A stretch of 64,000 nucleotides of DNA from Desulforhopalus vacuolatus. GTDB taxonomy: Bacteria > Desulfobacterota > Desulfobulbia > Desulfobulbales > Desulfocapsaceae. The position numbers were made by a program, and so were the translations under genes. Below are positions 35,894 through 45,175 of the stretch, one piece after another. Under the pieces are notes generated by a model. It ran no database searches. It saw only the letters and a list, made by a program, of their open reading frames with translations, and was not told where the DNA came from. The stretch's first letter is position 1; every line of letters starts with the position of its first letter. The stretch spans positions 1 to 64,000 of the forward strand of contig NZ_JAFFPZ010000006.1 in NCBI RefSeq assembly GCF_016918505.1. The letters are read 5' to 3'.

Positions 35894-35945
35894 GGGCACA
35901 TCGAATAATCGCCCAGCTTCTTCGTTACAGTCAAAAATTTATTAA
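35894..35945 (-). repeat. Short repeat B, copy 3 (reverse sense)
   Basis: On the minus strand: AATAAATTTTTGACTGTAAC then GAAGAAGCTGGGCGATTATT and CGATGTGCCC. It lies just upstream of the TPR-methyltransferase gene, in the opposite direction to the other three copies. Confidence 0.75.
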
Positions 35946-35968
35946 ACGATTTTCCCCGATTGTGTATC

Positions 35969-37183
35969 ATGACAAAAAAATATATCAACGCCGAAGAATT
36001 CAACGCAATTTTTTTACAAGCTTGCGAAGATCATCAGAACCAAAGATACGAAGCTGCCAGATGCGGCTATGAAAAACTGCTCTCTCATTTTCCTGAAGCG
36101 CCCATTTTACATTATAATTTTGGACTGCTGCTTTATGAGTGTCAGAATTTCAGTGAGGCCCGAAAATCATTTGAACGTGCTGCGGAGTTGCAACCTTCAG
36201 ATAATGATATTATTTTTAATCTCGCTCTGTGCTGTAAACAGACGGGTGACATTGAAAGAGCCCTTAAATATTATCTTGAAATCTTGAAAAGTGAGCCGGA
36301 AAGCATTGATACACTCTATAATGCAGCGGGTTGCTACAGGGATCTCAAATATCTTGATGAGGCCGAACATCTCTACCTGAGGGTTTTAGATCTTTCTCCG
36401 GATCATTTTTCTGCTAATAATAATATCGCCTATGTTTATCATTTGTCCGGTAATATAACAAAGGCTGTTTTTTATTTTAAGAGAGTCCTGGAACTGCAGC
36501 CCGCACACAAGATGGCCGAACATATGCTTGCAGCACTCACCGGGGCTGAGGTCGCGGCCCCGCCAAAGGTTTATGTTAAAGAAGTTTTTGATAACTATTC
36601 TAAATTCTATGAAAAAAGTCTGGTTGAAGAGCTTCAGTATACTGTCCCTGAGAGTATTCGAGAGGTTGTTGAAAAGGGGACATCCTGGAAAAAATCATTT
36701 GACTGTGGTCTTGATCTCGGTTGTGGCACGGGCTTGAGTGGCGAGTCTTTTGCGGATGTAACCAGGCAGTTGTCAGGGGTGGATCTTTCTCCCGGAATGA
36801 TTGATATTGCCCGGGAGAAGGGAATTTATCATTCACTAACAGAATGCGATGTTAATGAGTTCCTGGCTCAGGATACGAGGATGTATGACTTTATTCTGGC
36901 AGCCGATGTTTTTATCTACCTGGGTGAGCTGAAAGAGACGTTTCGACTGCTGCGTCAGCGTGCCACTGCGGATGTCCTCTTTTGTTTTTCAACAGAAAGT
37001 AAGACGGGAGAAGGCTTTTCTTTGCGGTTGACAGGTCGATTTGCCCACAGTTCTCATTATATTGAAAGAGTTGCCCGTGCAACAGGCTGGCAAATCATTG
37101 AAAAACATGCGAGTGCCATTCGAAGGGAAAAAGACGCCTGGATTAAAGGTGATCTCTGGTTTATGAAAATGAAAGAGGCTTGA
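35969..37183 (+). CDS. TPR-repeat methyltransferase
   Basis: A 404-residue protein with four to five tetratricopeptide repeats (residues about 10-190, e.g. LHYNFGLLLYECQNFSEARK) fused to a class I SAM-dependent methyltransferase. The SAM motif is GLDLGCGTGLSGE, with GVDLSPGMIDIAREKGIY as motif II and FILAADVFIYLGEL as motif IV. Members are predicted to methylate a small molecule or protein partner held by the TPRs; the substrate is unknown. The ATG at 35969 has no clear ribosome site, and an in-frame TTG lies at 35960. A repeat B copy sits directly upstream. Confidence 0.78.
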   Translation: MTKKYINAEEFNAIFLQACEDHQNQRYEAARCGYEKLLSHFPEAPILHYNFGLLLYECQNFSEARKSFERAAELQPSDNDIIFNLALCCKQTGDIERALKYYLEILKSEPESIDTLYNAAGCYRDLKYLDEAEHLYLRVLDLSPDHFSANNNIAYVYHLSGNITKAVFYFKRVLELQPAHKMAEHMLAALTGAEVAAPPKVYVKEVFDNYSKFYEKSLVEELQYTVPESIREVVEKGTSWKKSFDCGLDLGCGTGLSGESFADVTRQLSGVDLSPGMIDIAREKGIYHSLTECDVNEFLAQDTRMYDFILAADVFIYLGELKETFRLLRQRATADVLFCFSTESKTGEGFSLRLTGRFAHSSHYIERVARATGWQIIEKHASAIRREKDAWIKGDLWFMKMKEA

Positions 37184-37285
37184 ACACCTGCCGCACAGGG
37201 GTACATGAGGGCCGTCCTCCTGACATTTCCTCTGGCCGGGCCTTGTTCGCTGAGGCTGGCGTACAAGGCAGGTAGACGTGAGAAT

Positions 37286-37366
37286 GTATCCTTTTGCTTT
37301 TTCCTGCCTCCCTTTTCCCGTCCCACTGTCTTTGAATCCGCCAATACAAAATGTAAATGGTGTAAT
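37286..37366. repeat. Partial interspersed repeat
   Basis: A reversed pyrimidine-rich tract, CTTTGAATCCGCCAATAC and the end AAAATGTAAATGGTGTAAT. Read on the opposite strand this is an intact left end (CATTTACATTTTGTATTGGC), which shows that the longer terminal similarity can occur at both ends of the family. Confidence 0.75.
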
Positions 37367-37424
37367 GCTTCTCCTGAAATTGAAGAATTCGATATTTTGA
37401 GTTCCCTTTATAATATCGACCAAA

Positions 37425-37690
37425 AAATTCCGGCAGACTTTGAGTGAGCGGCCCGGTTTTTTTTGGGTGTCACCGGTGGAAACAAAAATGAGGGGGATGG
37501 CAGTGATGCTTTTCTCCGTTGTTTCGGCTTCTGTAGCAATCTCTTCAACGTGTAAATCACCCATCCTGGCATGTCCATGTCAAGGGTAATCAGATCGGGG
37601 ATCTTTTTGCCCATCTATAAAGAGCAAGAGCCTCTCTCTTGTTTTCTGCCGTGATAACGTTACTTTTTGCAGTACATGACGGGAAAAGTA
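37425..37690 (-). pseudogene. Decayed response-regulator receiver domain
   Basis: On the minus strand, three frames together spell a CheY-like receiver. One reads SNVITAENKREALALYRWA (about 37670-37615). A second, after a frame change, gives KKIPDLITLDMDMPGW (37610-37563) with the phospho-acceptor region. A third gives EKSITAIPLIFVSTGDTQKK (to about 37470) and SLKVCRNFLVDI. Order and spacing follow helix 2, beta 3 and beta 4-5 of the fold. The stops and at least two frameshifts mean it cannot make a receiver. Relic of a two-component gene. Confidence 0.6.
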
Positions 37691-37867
37691 CTTTGCTCAC
37701 TTTATTTTCACAACATCATTGGTATGGACACAGACCGCCCTCATTATTATGTGTTGCCTCCTGTTCTTGTATTTTCAGGTTTGCAGCGGTATATTGGCGA
37801 ATTTTCAAGCGAAAACAGGAATTCTGCAAGGGAATTCCCGCATTATTGTAAATTTGGAGAGTACAGC

Positions 37868-39976
37868 ATGGCAAATAAACTTTATATTACTGCGACTGAA
37901 CGCCGCATTGGTAAATCTGTAGTGAGTCTCGGGTTAATGGAGCTCCTCACCCGGAATATTAAAAGAGTTGCTTTCTTTCGTCCGCTGGTGGATGTCGATG
38001 ACACCCGGCACGAGAACGACAACACCATCGAACTTATCCGCAGCCACTATGACCTTACATTTGAGTACGATGAGATGTATGGTTTTACCGCCGATGAGGC
38101 CAACACTCTGATCTCAATGGGGCGGGATGATGAGCTGCACGAAAAAATTCTTAATAAATTCAACGCCCTTGCCCTGAAAGCTGATTTTGTTCTTATTGAC
38201 GGGCTTGAGATGACTGGTGCCTCTTCCTCCTTTGATTTTGATCTCAACATCACTATTGCCAACAATCTCGCAGCGCCGATACTGCTGGTCGCAGGTGGCC
38301 GTAATATGCAGGCTGATGATATTCGGCGTTCAGTGAAGGTTTATTATGAGTCGCTGGCTGAGAAGAGCAGCAGTGTGGTGGGTACTATTGTCAACCGCGT
38401 TGATCCCGGTTCCTTTGAGAAGGTAAAATCCGCTCTTGAGAATGATCCGCTGGTGGGAAAACAGAGTGTCTACGTTATTTCCGATAATGAAAACCTCGGC
38501 AATCCTTCGGTGGGTGAGGTGGTAAAACTGGTCAACGCTGAAGTTCTTTACGGACAGGATAAACTGACCCGTCATGTACGCGGTTTTACCATCGCCTCCA
38601 TGCAGCTGCGGAACTATCTTGAGCGCATTGAATACGGAAATCTGATTATTACCGCCGGTGACCGTTCGGACATTATTCTCGGTTCCCTTGCCGCCGAGGA
38701 GTCGAAGACCATGCCCAATATCTCAGGGATTATGCTCACCGGTGGACTGGTACCGGAACCTGCCGTACAAAAGGTCATTGAGGGTTTTCCGGACCTGGTC
38801 CCGATTCTTTCCGTGGCGGAAAATACGTACCAGGCGGCAATTCGGGTGGACTCCATTCACGCATCCATCACTCCGGACAACAGCCGCAAGATCAACGAGG
38901 CGCTGGCCCTTTTTGAACGTCATGTGGATATGGTTGAATTGCGGGATAAGATCATCACCCGCAAGACGACTACTGTAACTCCGAAGATGTTTGAATCCCG
39001 TCTTCTGCTGCGAGCCCAGGCGAACAAACAGCATATTGTTCTCCCCGAGGGTGAGGATGATCGTATCCTGCAGGCGGCGGAGATCCTTCTGCGCCGGGAT
39101 GTCGTCAACCTTACCATCCTTGGTGATGAAGCAAGGATTGGCGAGCGGGTGAGAAGTCTCGGTCTGCACATCGAAGGTGCGGAGATCGTTGATCCGGTTA
39201 AATCCCCACACTTCGATGAATATGTAGATGACTACTATGAGCTGCGCAGGCACAAGGGTATCTCAAGGGATTTTGCCAGTGATACCATTGGTGACTTTAA
39301 CTATTTCGCCACCATGATGATCTATAAGGGACACGCCGACGGCGTGGTTTCCGGGGCAGCACACACTACCGCCAACACCATCCGTCCCGCGTTTCAGATT
39401 ATTAAAACTGTGCCGGAGTGCTCCGTCGTCTCCTCAGTTTTCTTTATGTGCCTCAATGACCGGGTGCTGGCCTACGGTGACTGTGCCGTCAACCCCAATC
39501 CCACCGCTGCTGAACTCGCTGAGATTGCCACCAGTTCTGCACTGACTGCCAGACTCTTCGGTATTGAGCCGCGGGTGGCCATGCTCTCCTATTCCTCTGG
39601 AACTTCCGGAAAAGGTGAGCAGGTGGATAAGGTTCGTGAGGCCACAGAGCTGGCCCGCAAACGGTCGGAGCGCATTTATCCTGGTCTGCTCATTGAAGGG
39701 CCGATTCAGTATGACGCGGCCATTGACCCCTACGTTGGGGCCTCCAAAATGCCGGGCAGCAAAGTCGCTGGACGGGCTACCGTCTTCATCTTTCCGGATC
39801 TTAATACCGGAAATAACACCTACAAAGCGGTGCAGCGATCCTCTGGCGCGGTTGCCATCGGCCCCCTGCTGCAGGGGCTGCGCAAACCGGTGAATGATCT
39901 CAGCCGCGGCTGTCTTGTGACTGACATTGTCAATACCGTCGCCATGACAGCGGTACAGGCTCAGGCGCAGAAATAA
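37868..39976 (+). CDS. pta: Phosphate acetyltransferase, long multidomain form
   Basis: A 702-residue enzyme interconverting acetyl-CoA and acetyl phosphate, central to acetate formation from lactate-derived pyruvate. Three domains: an N-terminal BioD-like P-loop region (KLYITATERRIGKSVVSLGL), a central DRTGG-type regulatory domain (about 210-330) and the C-terminal catalytic PTA domain from HIVLPEGEDDRILQAAEILL. Catalytic-domain stretches include SGAAHTTANTIRPAFQIIK and MLSYSSGTSGKGEQVDKV. The start at 37868 (MANKLYI) follows GGAGAG; a longer frame upstream has no family match. No acetate kinase gene is adjacent. Confidence 0.93.
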   Translation: MANKLYITATERRIGKSVVSLGLMELLTRNIKRVAFFRPLVDVDDTRHENDNTIELIRSHYDLTFEYDEMYGFTADEANTLISMGRDDELHEKILNKFNALALKADFVLIDGLEMTGASSSFDFDLNITIANNLAAPILLVAGGRNMQADDIRRSVKVYYESLAEKSSSVVGTIVNRVDPGSFEKVKSALENDPLVGKQSVYVISDNENLGNPSVGEVVKLVNAEVLYGQDKLTRHVRGFTIASMQLRNYLERIEYGNLIITAGDRSDIILGSLAAEESKTMPNISGIMLTGGLVPEPAVQKVIEGFPDLVPILSVAENTYQAAIRVDSIHASITPDNSRKINEALALFERHVDMVELRDKIITRKTTTVTPKMFESRLLLRAQANKQHIVLPEGEDDRILQAAEILLRRDVVNLTILGDEARIGERVRSLGLHIEGAEIVDPVKSPHFDEYVDDYYELRRHKGISRDFASDTIGDFNYFATMMIYKGHADGVVSGAAHTTANTIRPAFQIIKTVPECSVVSSVFFMCLNDRVLAYGDCAVNPNPTAAELAEIATSSALTARLFGIEPRVAMLSYSSGTSGKGEQVDKVREATELARKRSERIYPGLLIEGPIQYDAAIDPYVGASKMPGSKVAGRATVFIFPDLNTGNNTYKAVQRSSGAVAIGPLLQGLRKPVNDLSRGCLVTDIVNTVAMTAVQAQAQK

Positions 39977-40108
39977 GGGGGAGGCAGGCAAAGGGGAGAC
40001 GGGAAAAACTGCTTTTCCGCTGTTTGCTTTTCCGCTTTTTACTGTTTCCCCGGCGCATCTTAAGATGCGTTCCCTGACAACGGGATGTTTAACGGCCTTG
40101 TTCTATTT

Positions 40109-40146
40109 ACGGGCGGCATGTACACTTCATGCCGCCCGTTTTTTAT
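40109..40146 (+). terminator. Intrinsic terminator after pta
   Basis: A perfect 12-bp stem (ACGGGCGGCATG at 40109-40120 with CATGCCGCCCGT at 40128-40139) and a T-rich tail. It lies 24 bp before the sbcD start, so sbcD transcription may need its own promoter or read-through. Confidence 0.88.
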
Positions 40147-40169
40147 TCTCTCAACCCGGAGTTGCACCG

Positions 40170-41405
40170 ATGAAAATACTCCATACCTCTGACTGGCATC
40201 TCGGCCGCCGTCTTTACGGTCGCACCCGCTATCCCGAATTTACCGCCTTTCTCGACTGGCTTGTGCAGACCATTGAGGCTCAGCAGGTCGACGCCCTTGT
40301 CGTCTCCGGCGATATCTTCGACACTGGCACGCCGGGCAATCTTGCGCAAAATCTCTACTACAACTTTCTCTGTCAAGTAGCGGAGATCTCCAGCTGCCGC
40401 AATATCGTGGTGGTAGCTGGCAACCACGATTCCCCCTCCTTTCTTGAAGCGCCGAAGCAGGTGCTGCAACATCTGCATATCCATGTCATTGGCAGCATGC
40501 GGGAGAATCCTGAGGAGGAACTGCTGCTGCTTGAGGAGAACGACGGGCAGCCGGGTCTGCTTCTCGCTGCGGTTCCCTATCTGCGGGATCGCGACGTGCG
40601 CGTGGCCGAGGCGGGGGAGAGCGGCGGTGAAAAGACGATGCGGCTGGTTGAAGGGATTGAGGCGCACTATCGAGAGGCTGGTATCCTGGCCGAGGCACAG
40701 CGCCGCAGGCTGAATCTGCCCGGATTGCCTCTCGCTGCCACCGGACATCTTTTTACCGCTGGCGGTCGCACTGCCGAAGGTGACGGTGTGCGTGATCTCT
40801 ACGTTGGCAACCTTGCCCTTGTCAAGAATTTTCCGGAGTGTTTTGACTATCTTGCCCTTGGCCACCTGCATGTGCCGCAGAGGGTGGGGGGTGTCGAGCA
40901 TATCCGTTACAGCGGTTCGCCGATTCCGATGGGTTTCGGAGAGGCGCGTCAGCAGAAGGAGGTTTTGCTGGTGGAGTTTTCCAGAGCAGAGAAGGGATGT
41001 CGCATTACTTCCCTTAAAGTGCCGTATTTTCAACGTCTTGAAAGTGTGGAGGGAGATCTTGCCGGGATTCTCACCGGCATTGAAGTGTTGAAAGAGAAAG
41101 GAGTGAAGTGCTGGCTTGAGGCTGTCTATACGGCGGCGGCCGCGCCGAAGAACCTGCGGCAACAGATTGAGGAGGCGGTAGAGGGCAGCGGTCTTGAGGT
41201 GTTGCGAGTGAAAAACAGCGTACTCGCGGCGCAGATTCTGCAGACTGCCCGGGCGGGAGAAACTCTTGATGATCTTGACGAGTTTGAGGTCTTTCAGCGT
41301 TGTCTCTCTGCTGCGCAGATCAGCGAAGAGGAACAGGGTAAACTTGTCGAGTGTTATGAAGAGATTGTGCGGGATCTGCGGGAAGAGGACAGTAATCGGG
41401 AGTGA
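40170..41405 (+). CDS. sbcD: Exonuclease subunit SbcD
   Basis: A 411-residue Mre11-family nuclease subunit of the SbcCD complex, which cuts hairpins and DNA ends. Phosphoesterase motifs: HTSDWHLGRRLYGRTRYPEF at the start, VVSGDIFDTGTPG, VAGNHDSPSFLEAPKQVL, and FDYLALGHLHVPQRVGG. A C-terminal capping region of about 120 residues follows. The ATG at 40170 is preceded by GGAG; the longer upstream frame crosses the terminator. sbcC follows but is separated by a 500-bp repeat cluster, unlike the usual tight sbcDC operon. Confidence 0.92.
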   Translation: MKILHTSDWHLGRRLYGRTRYPEFTAFLDWLVQTIEAQQVDALVVSGDIFDTGTPGNLAQNLYYNFLCQVAEISSCRNIVVVAGNHDSPSFLEAPKQVLQHLHIHVIGSMRENPEEELLLLEENDGQPGLLLAAVPYLRDRDVRVAEAGESGGEKTMRLVEGIEAHYREAGILAEAQRRRLNLPGLPLAATGHLFTAGGRTAEGDGVRDLYVGNLALVKNFPECFDYLALGHLHVPQRVGGVEHIRYSGSPIPMGFGEARQQKEVLLVEFSRAEKGCRITSLKVPYFQRLESVEGDLAGILTGIEVLKEKGVKCWLEAVYTAAAAPKNLRQQIEEAVEGSGLEVLRVKNSVLAAQILQTARAGETLDDLDEFEVFQRCLSAAQISEEEQGKLVECYEEIVRDLREEDSNRE

Positions 41406-41878
41406 GGCGGAAAAACGGGAGACGGGAAAAGGGAGACAGGAGAAAAGGGAGACAGGAGAAAGGAGAAAGGAGAAAGGAGACGGGAGAAAGGGAAAAGCAA
41501 AAGGCGGAACAGCGAAAAACTTTTTGCCAAAGGAAAGCTCTAAACATGCGAATAAAGGCAACAAAAATTTAAAAAAGATTTTAAAATTAAACAGAGAATT
41601 GCTGTTGTTCTATTTTTTGTCTTTTTAGAGCTTCTTTAAGAAGTTACGCTTTTGCCTCATTTGGGGGCCCAATCGCGGTTGTACCTGCTCTTAATAATTC
41701 CGGGAATTACTACCATTTCAGCCCACCAATGGTTGTGTAATTCCACTGTTATCGTTACGTTTCCCGTCACAGTGTAGACAAGGCATGCCTTGTCTACACA
41801 ACAACATTGTGGGAAACCACTGCCGTGCCGATTTTCCATCAATGGTGATGAATCAATACAAAATGGAAATGGTATTAT
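41406..41878. repeat. Composite repeat cluster splitting sbcD and sbcC
   Basis: A long purine-rich tract (GGGAGACAGGAGAAAAGGGA and similar, 41415-41495) is followed by the conserved GCGGAACAGCGAAAAACTTT block, then a 200-bp module (about 41660-41850) about 80 percent alike to 2905-3090 by eye. This carries a perfect 28-bp palindrome at 41772-41799. The unit ends AAATGGAAATGGTATTA at about 41877. Confidence 0.85.
41772..41799. repeat. Perfect 28-bp palindrome
   Basis: Arms GTGTAGACAAGGCA and TGCCTTGTCTACAC with no loop. Related copies: 3027-3052 (imperfect) and 35648-35667 (20 bp perfect). A palindrome with no spacer can extrude as a cruciform and is a typical SbcCD substrate; this one lies between sbcD and sbcC. 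Confidence 0.9.
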
Positions 41879-41908
41879 TCAAGGTATCTATAAGACTACG
41901 GGGGCAAT

Positions 41909-44900
41909 ATGAAAATCCTTCACCTCACCTTTAAAAATCTCAACTCGCTCTACGGTGAATGGGATATCGACTTTACCGGCGGCCCTTATGTGGAGGGCGG
42001 TATCTTCGCCCTCACCGGCCCTACTGGTGCGGGTAAATCTACCGTGCTGGACGCCATCAGTCTCGCCCTCTACGGGCAAACTCCCCGCCTTGGCAACATT
42101 ACTGCATCGAGCAACGAGATCATGTCCCGGCACACCGGCGAATGCCGCTCAGAGGTTACCTTCTCCTGCGGCTCGGGCACCTTTCGCAGTTTTTTCAGCC
42201 AGCACCGATCACGGAAAAAGGCCGGGGCTCCCCTGCAGCCGCCAAAGTATGAGTTTAGCAACGCCCTTACGGGTGAGGTTTTGGAGACAAAGAAAGGCAG
42301 GGTGATGGAGGAGGTGGAGAGCACGACAGGTATGGATTTTGACCGCTTTACCCGTTCCACTCTCCTTGCCCAGGGGAGTTTTGACTCCTTTCTGCGGGCG
42401 AAGGAGGATGAAAAATCTGCGGTACTGGAGGAGATAACCGGTACCGGTATCTACAGTGAGATCTCCCGCCGGGTGCATGAGCGTACCCGCCTCGAACAGG
42501 GGAAGTTGACCCAAATGCAGGCAGATATCAGCTGCACTCAGGTCCTGGAGAGAGAAGAGGTGGCCTCGCTTGAGAAAAGGCTGCAGGGAATATGGAGACG
42601 GGTACTGGTTATTGCCACCCGAATTGGTCAGACTGGACGCGCGTTGCTCTGGCGTGAGGGCATGGCAACCCTGGAGGTGGAACTCACGGAGATTGACCGG
42701 GAGGCCGGGCTGCTTGGCATGGAGAGGAAGAAATTTTCCCTGCAGGGAGAGCGCTTGTCCCTTGGAAAACGGGCAGCGCGGCTGGATACAGAGTATGCCG
42801 GGTTGACGGCGGCACGACGGCGCAGGGCAGAGGATGAGAAGACACGGCTGGAGTGTCAGCAGAAACTGCCTTTCCTTGAAGAAAAGGTGCAGGCGGCGCA
42901 GCAGGTGTTGACGGAGAAGGAGAAGGCTGCTGCGCAGGCAGTGGAAGCGGAGAAGGCGGAGAGGCCGCGTCTGAAAAATGTTCGTTTGCTTGATGCTGCT
43001 CTGGCCGGGCGGAAGGATGCCATAGAAGTGGCCGCCGGGATGGTTGCAGTTGGGGAAACGCAGAAAAAGAAAAATCAGCGGGAGTTAAAAACACTTGAAC
43101 AGCAGATTGAGATCCTTCGCCAAAAAAGTGAAGATCGCTTGCGGTGGATGAAGGAAAACGCACAGGATGCGAAGCTGGAGGGACAGCTCCCGGCTGTACA
43201 GGCGAAGCTGGAGAATATTACAGACACCATTGTGGAATGCAACGCGGAGCAGGAGGAGATTGCAGCAGCGCGGGGAGTCTGGCAGCAGCTGCGTGATAAT
43301 GTGACTGCTCTCGAAAAGAAGGGCGAGGCTGAGAACGAGGCCGTGATCAGTGTGCAGCGGCAACTGAATTCGGTGGCGGAGGAACAAAAGCAACTGCTCA
43401 ATGGCCGGGATATCATGGAGATCCGCCGGGAACGCGGCGATCTTGAACGTACCGTCGGGCTTTTGGGGCGTATCGCTGACCTTGAAGCTGAACGCCGTCG
43501 TTTGAGCACGGGGATGCCATGCCCACTCTGCGGCGCGCTGGAACATCCTTTTGTCGAAGGAATACCGCTGCCGGATGGTGAAGAAAAACGACTCGCAACG
43601 TTGAACAACGTGATTCTCCGTTGCGAAAAGCTGGAGGTGAAATATCGCCAGATGGCTGATGAAGAGAAGCGGCTGCTGGCCGTCGGTGCGGGGGGGGAGC
43701 AACAGCTTGCGGTGGCGTGTCTCAAACGTGATACTGCGGAGAAGCAGAACCTGGAACGGGAAGCCCGCATGGAGAAACTGCAGGGGCGTCTGCAGCAGAT
43801 GAGGAGGGAATTGCAAAACCTGCTTGAACCTTTCGCTGTTAATGTCGAGGAGGACAATCTGCTGGATCTGCTCGGTGAACGCTGCCGTCACTGGCAGGAA
43901 CTGGAGGAGCAGGGAGAGGTCGTCGAGAAACAACAGAGCGATCTGATGGAGAAGAAGGCAGGAATTCTGGCCAGGATAGAGAGCGGAGAGGAGGCGCTGA
44001 CAGCCCGTCGAAAGGAATTAAAAAACCTGCAGGCACGTTTTGCGGAAGAGTCTCAGAAACGCGCAGAGCTGTTTGGCGAGAGAGACGTTGATTCCGAGGA
44101 GAGACGGCTGCAGCAGGATGTGGAACAGGCCGCCGCCGACGAAAATAATGCCCGTGCCAGGGGTGAAAATTCCCGTGCCGAACTGCAGGGGATGAGATCT
44201 TCTCTGGCCACACTTTCGAGTCAGCTTGAGCAGCGTGCCCCTGAGCTGGCCGCTTTTGAGAGTGCCTTTGTTGCTGCCCTTGCTGCTGTCGGTTTTCCTG
44301 ATGAGTCTGCCTTTGCCGCCGTGCGTCTCCGTGCAGAAGAGCTGGCACAACTCACGGCGGTGGAGCGGGAGCTGGAGAAGCGTGAGGAGAGGCTTGCCGC
44401 CCTTCGCGGGGACCGCAGTGCCCGACTTGAGAAGGAGAAGGCGCGGAATGTAACTTCTCAGAAGGCGGGAGAACTCGCGCCATTGTTGAAGGAGCTTGAA
44501 GAGCAGGAGGTGGCAGAGCGGGATGTTGCAGTCACTTTGCATCAACGGCTTGAGGTTGACCGTACGGCGCGGGAGAGTATCGTCGCCCGCCAGGCGGCGG
44601 TGGAGAAGCAGCGGCAGCAGCTGGCGGTCTGGCAGCGGCTCCACGGGCTGATTGGTTCGAGTGACGGCAAGAAGTACCGCAACTTCGCCCAGGGGCTCAC
44701 CTTCGAGTTGATGGTCGCCCATGCCAGTCGTCAGCTGATCAGGATGACGGACCGCTATCTGCTGGAGCGCGACCATGACTTTCCGCTGAAACTCAACGTA
44801 CGCGACAATGACCAGGCCGGGGAAGTTCGTCCTGTCGACAATCTCTCCGGCGGCGAGAGTTTCCTCGTCAGTCTGGCGCTTGCCCTCGGCCTGTCAAAGA

Positions 44901-45175
44901 TGGCCAGCCGTATGGTGCAGGTGGATTCCCTCTTTCTTGATGAAGGATTTGGAACCCTCGACGATGAGACCCTTGAGATGGCACTGGACGCCCTTGGCGG
45001 GTTGCAGAAGGACGGTAAACTGATCGGCGTAATCTCTCATGTGTCCGCACTGAAGGAGCGGATTCCCACGCAGATTGAAGTGGTACCGCAGAGCGGCGGA
45101 CGGAGTGCTCTCCGTGGCGCGGGGGTAAGCAGGAGGGTGAAAAAGTCGAGTAATACCATTCCTATTAAGTTGTGA
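41909..45175 (+). CDS. sbcC: Exonuclease subunit SbcC
   Basis: A 1088-residue SMC-like ATPase (Rad50 family), partner of SbcD. Walker A is in LTGPTGAGKSTVLDAISLAL near residue 35. Two very long coiled coils flank a zinc hook CPLCG near residue 537. The C-terminal lobe has the signature VDNLSGGESFLVSLALALGL and Walker B SLFLDEGFGTLDDETLEMAL. The gene reads into the following interspersed repeat, which encodes the last residues NTIPIKL and the TGA stop. The natural end was probably a few residues earlier, so the tail has been altered by the repeat. Confidence 0.93.
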   Translation: MKILHLTFKNLNSLYGEWDIDFTGGPYVEGGIFALTGPTGAGKSTVLDAISLALYGQTPRLGNITASSNEIMSRHTGECRSEVTFSCGSGTFRSFFSQHRSRKKAGAPLQPPKYEFSNALTGEVLETKKGRVMEEVESTTGMDFDRFTRSTLLAQGSFDSFLRAKEDEKSAVLEEITGTGIYSEISRRVHERTRLEQGKLTQMQADISCTQVLEREEVASLEKRLQGIWRRVLVIATRIGQTGRALLWREGMATLEVELTEIDREAGLLGMERKKFSLQGERLSLGKRAARLDTEYAGLTAARRRRAEDEKTRLECQQKLPFLEEKVQAAQQVLTEKEKAAAQAVEAEKAERPRLKNVRLLDAALAGRKDAIEVAAGMVAVGETQKKKNQRELKTLEQQIEILRQKSEDRLRWMKENAQDAKLEGQLPAVQAKLENITDTIVECNAEQEEIAAARGVWQQLRDNVTALEKKGEAENEAVISVQRQLNSVAEEQKQLLNGRDIMEIRRERGDLERTVGLLGRIADLEAERRRLSTGMPCPLCGALEHPFVEGIPLPDGEEKRLATLNNVILRCEKLEVKYRQMADEEKRLLAVGAGGEQQLAVACLKRDTAEKQNLEREARMEKLQGRLQQMRRELQNLLEPFAVNVEEDNLLDLLGERCRHWQELEEQGEVVEKQQSDLMEKKAGILARIESGEEALTARRKELKNLQARFAEESQKRAELFGERDVDSEERRLQQDVEQAAADENNARARGENSRAELQGMRSSLATLSSQLEQRAPELAAFESAFVAALAAVGFPDESAFAAVRLRAEELAQLTAVERELEKREERLAALRGDRSARLEKEKARNVTSQKAGELAPLLKELEEQEVAERDVAVTLHQRLEVDRTARESIVARQAAVEKQRQQLAVWQRLHGLIGSSDGKKYRNFAQGLTFELMVAHASRQLIRMTDRYLLERDHDFPLKLNVRDNDQAGEVRPVDNLSGGESFLVSLALALGLSKMASRMVQVDSLFLDEGFGTLDDETLEMALDALGGLQKDGKLIGVISHVSALKERIPTQIEVVPQSGGRSALRGAGVSRRVKKSSNTIPIKL

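Noticed and set aside
42684-44348. Long minus-strand frames within sbcC
   Set aside because: They are antisense to a well-supported SMC-type protein and show no domain; high GC at third positions of sbcC opens them.
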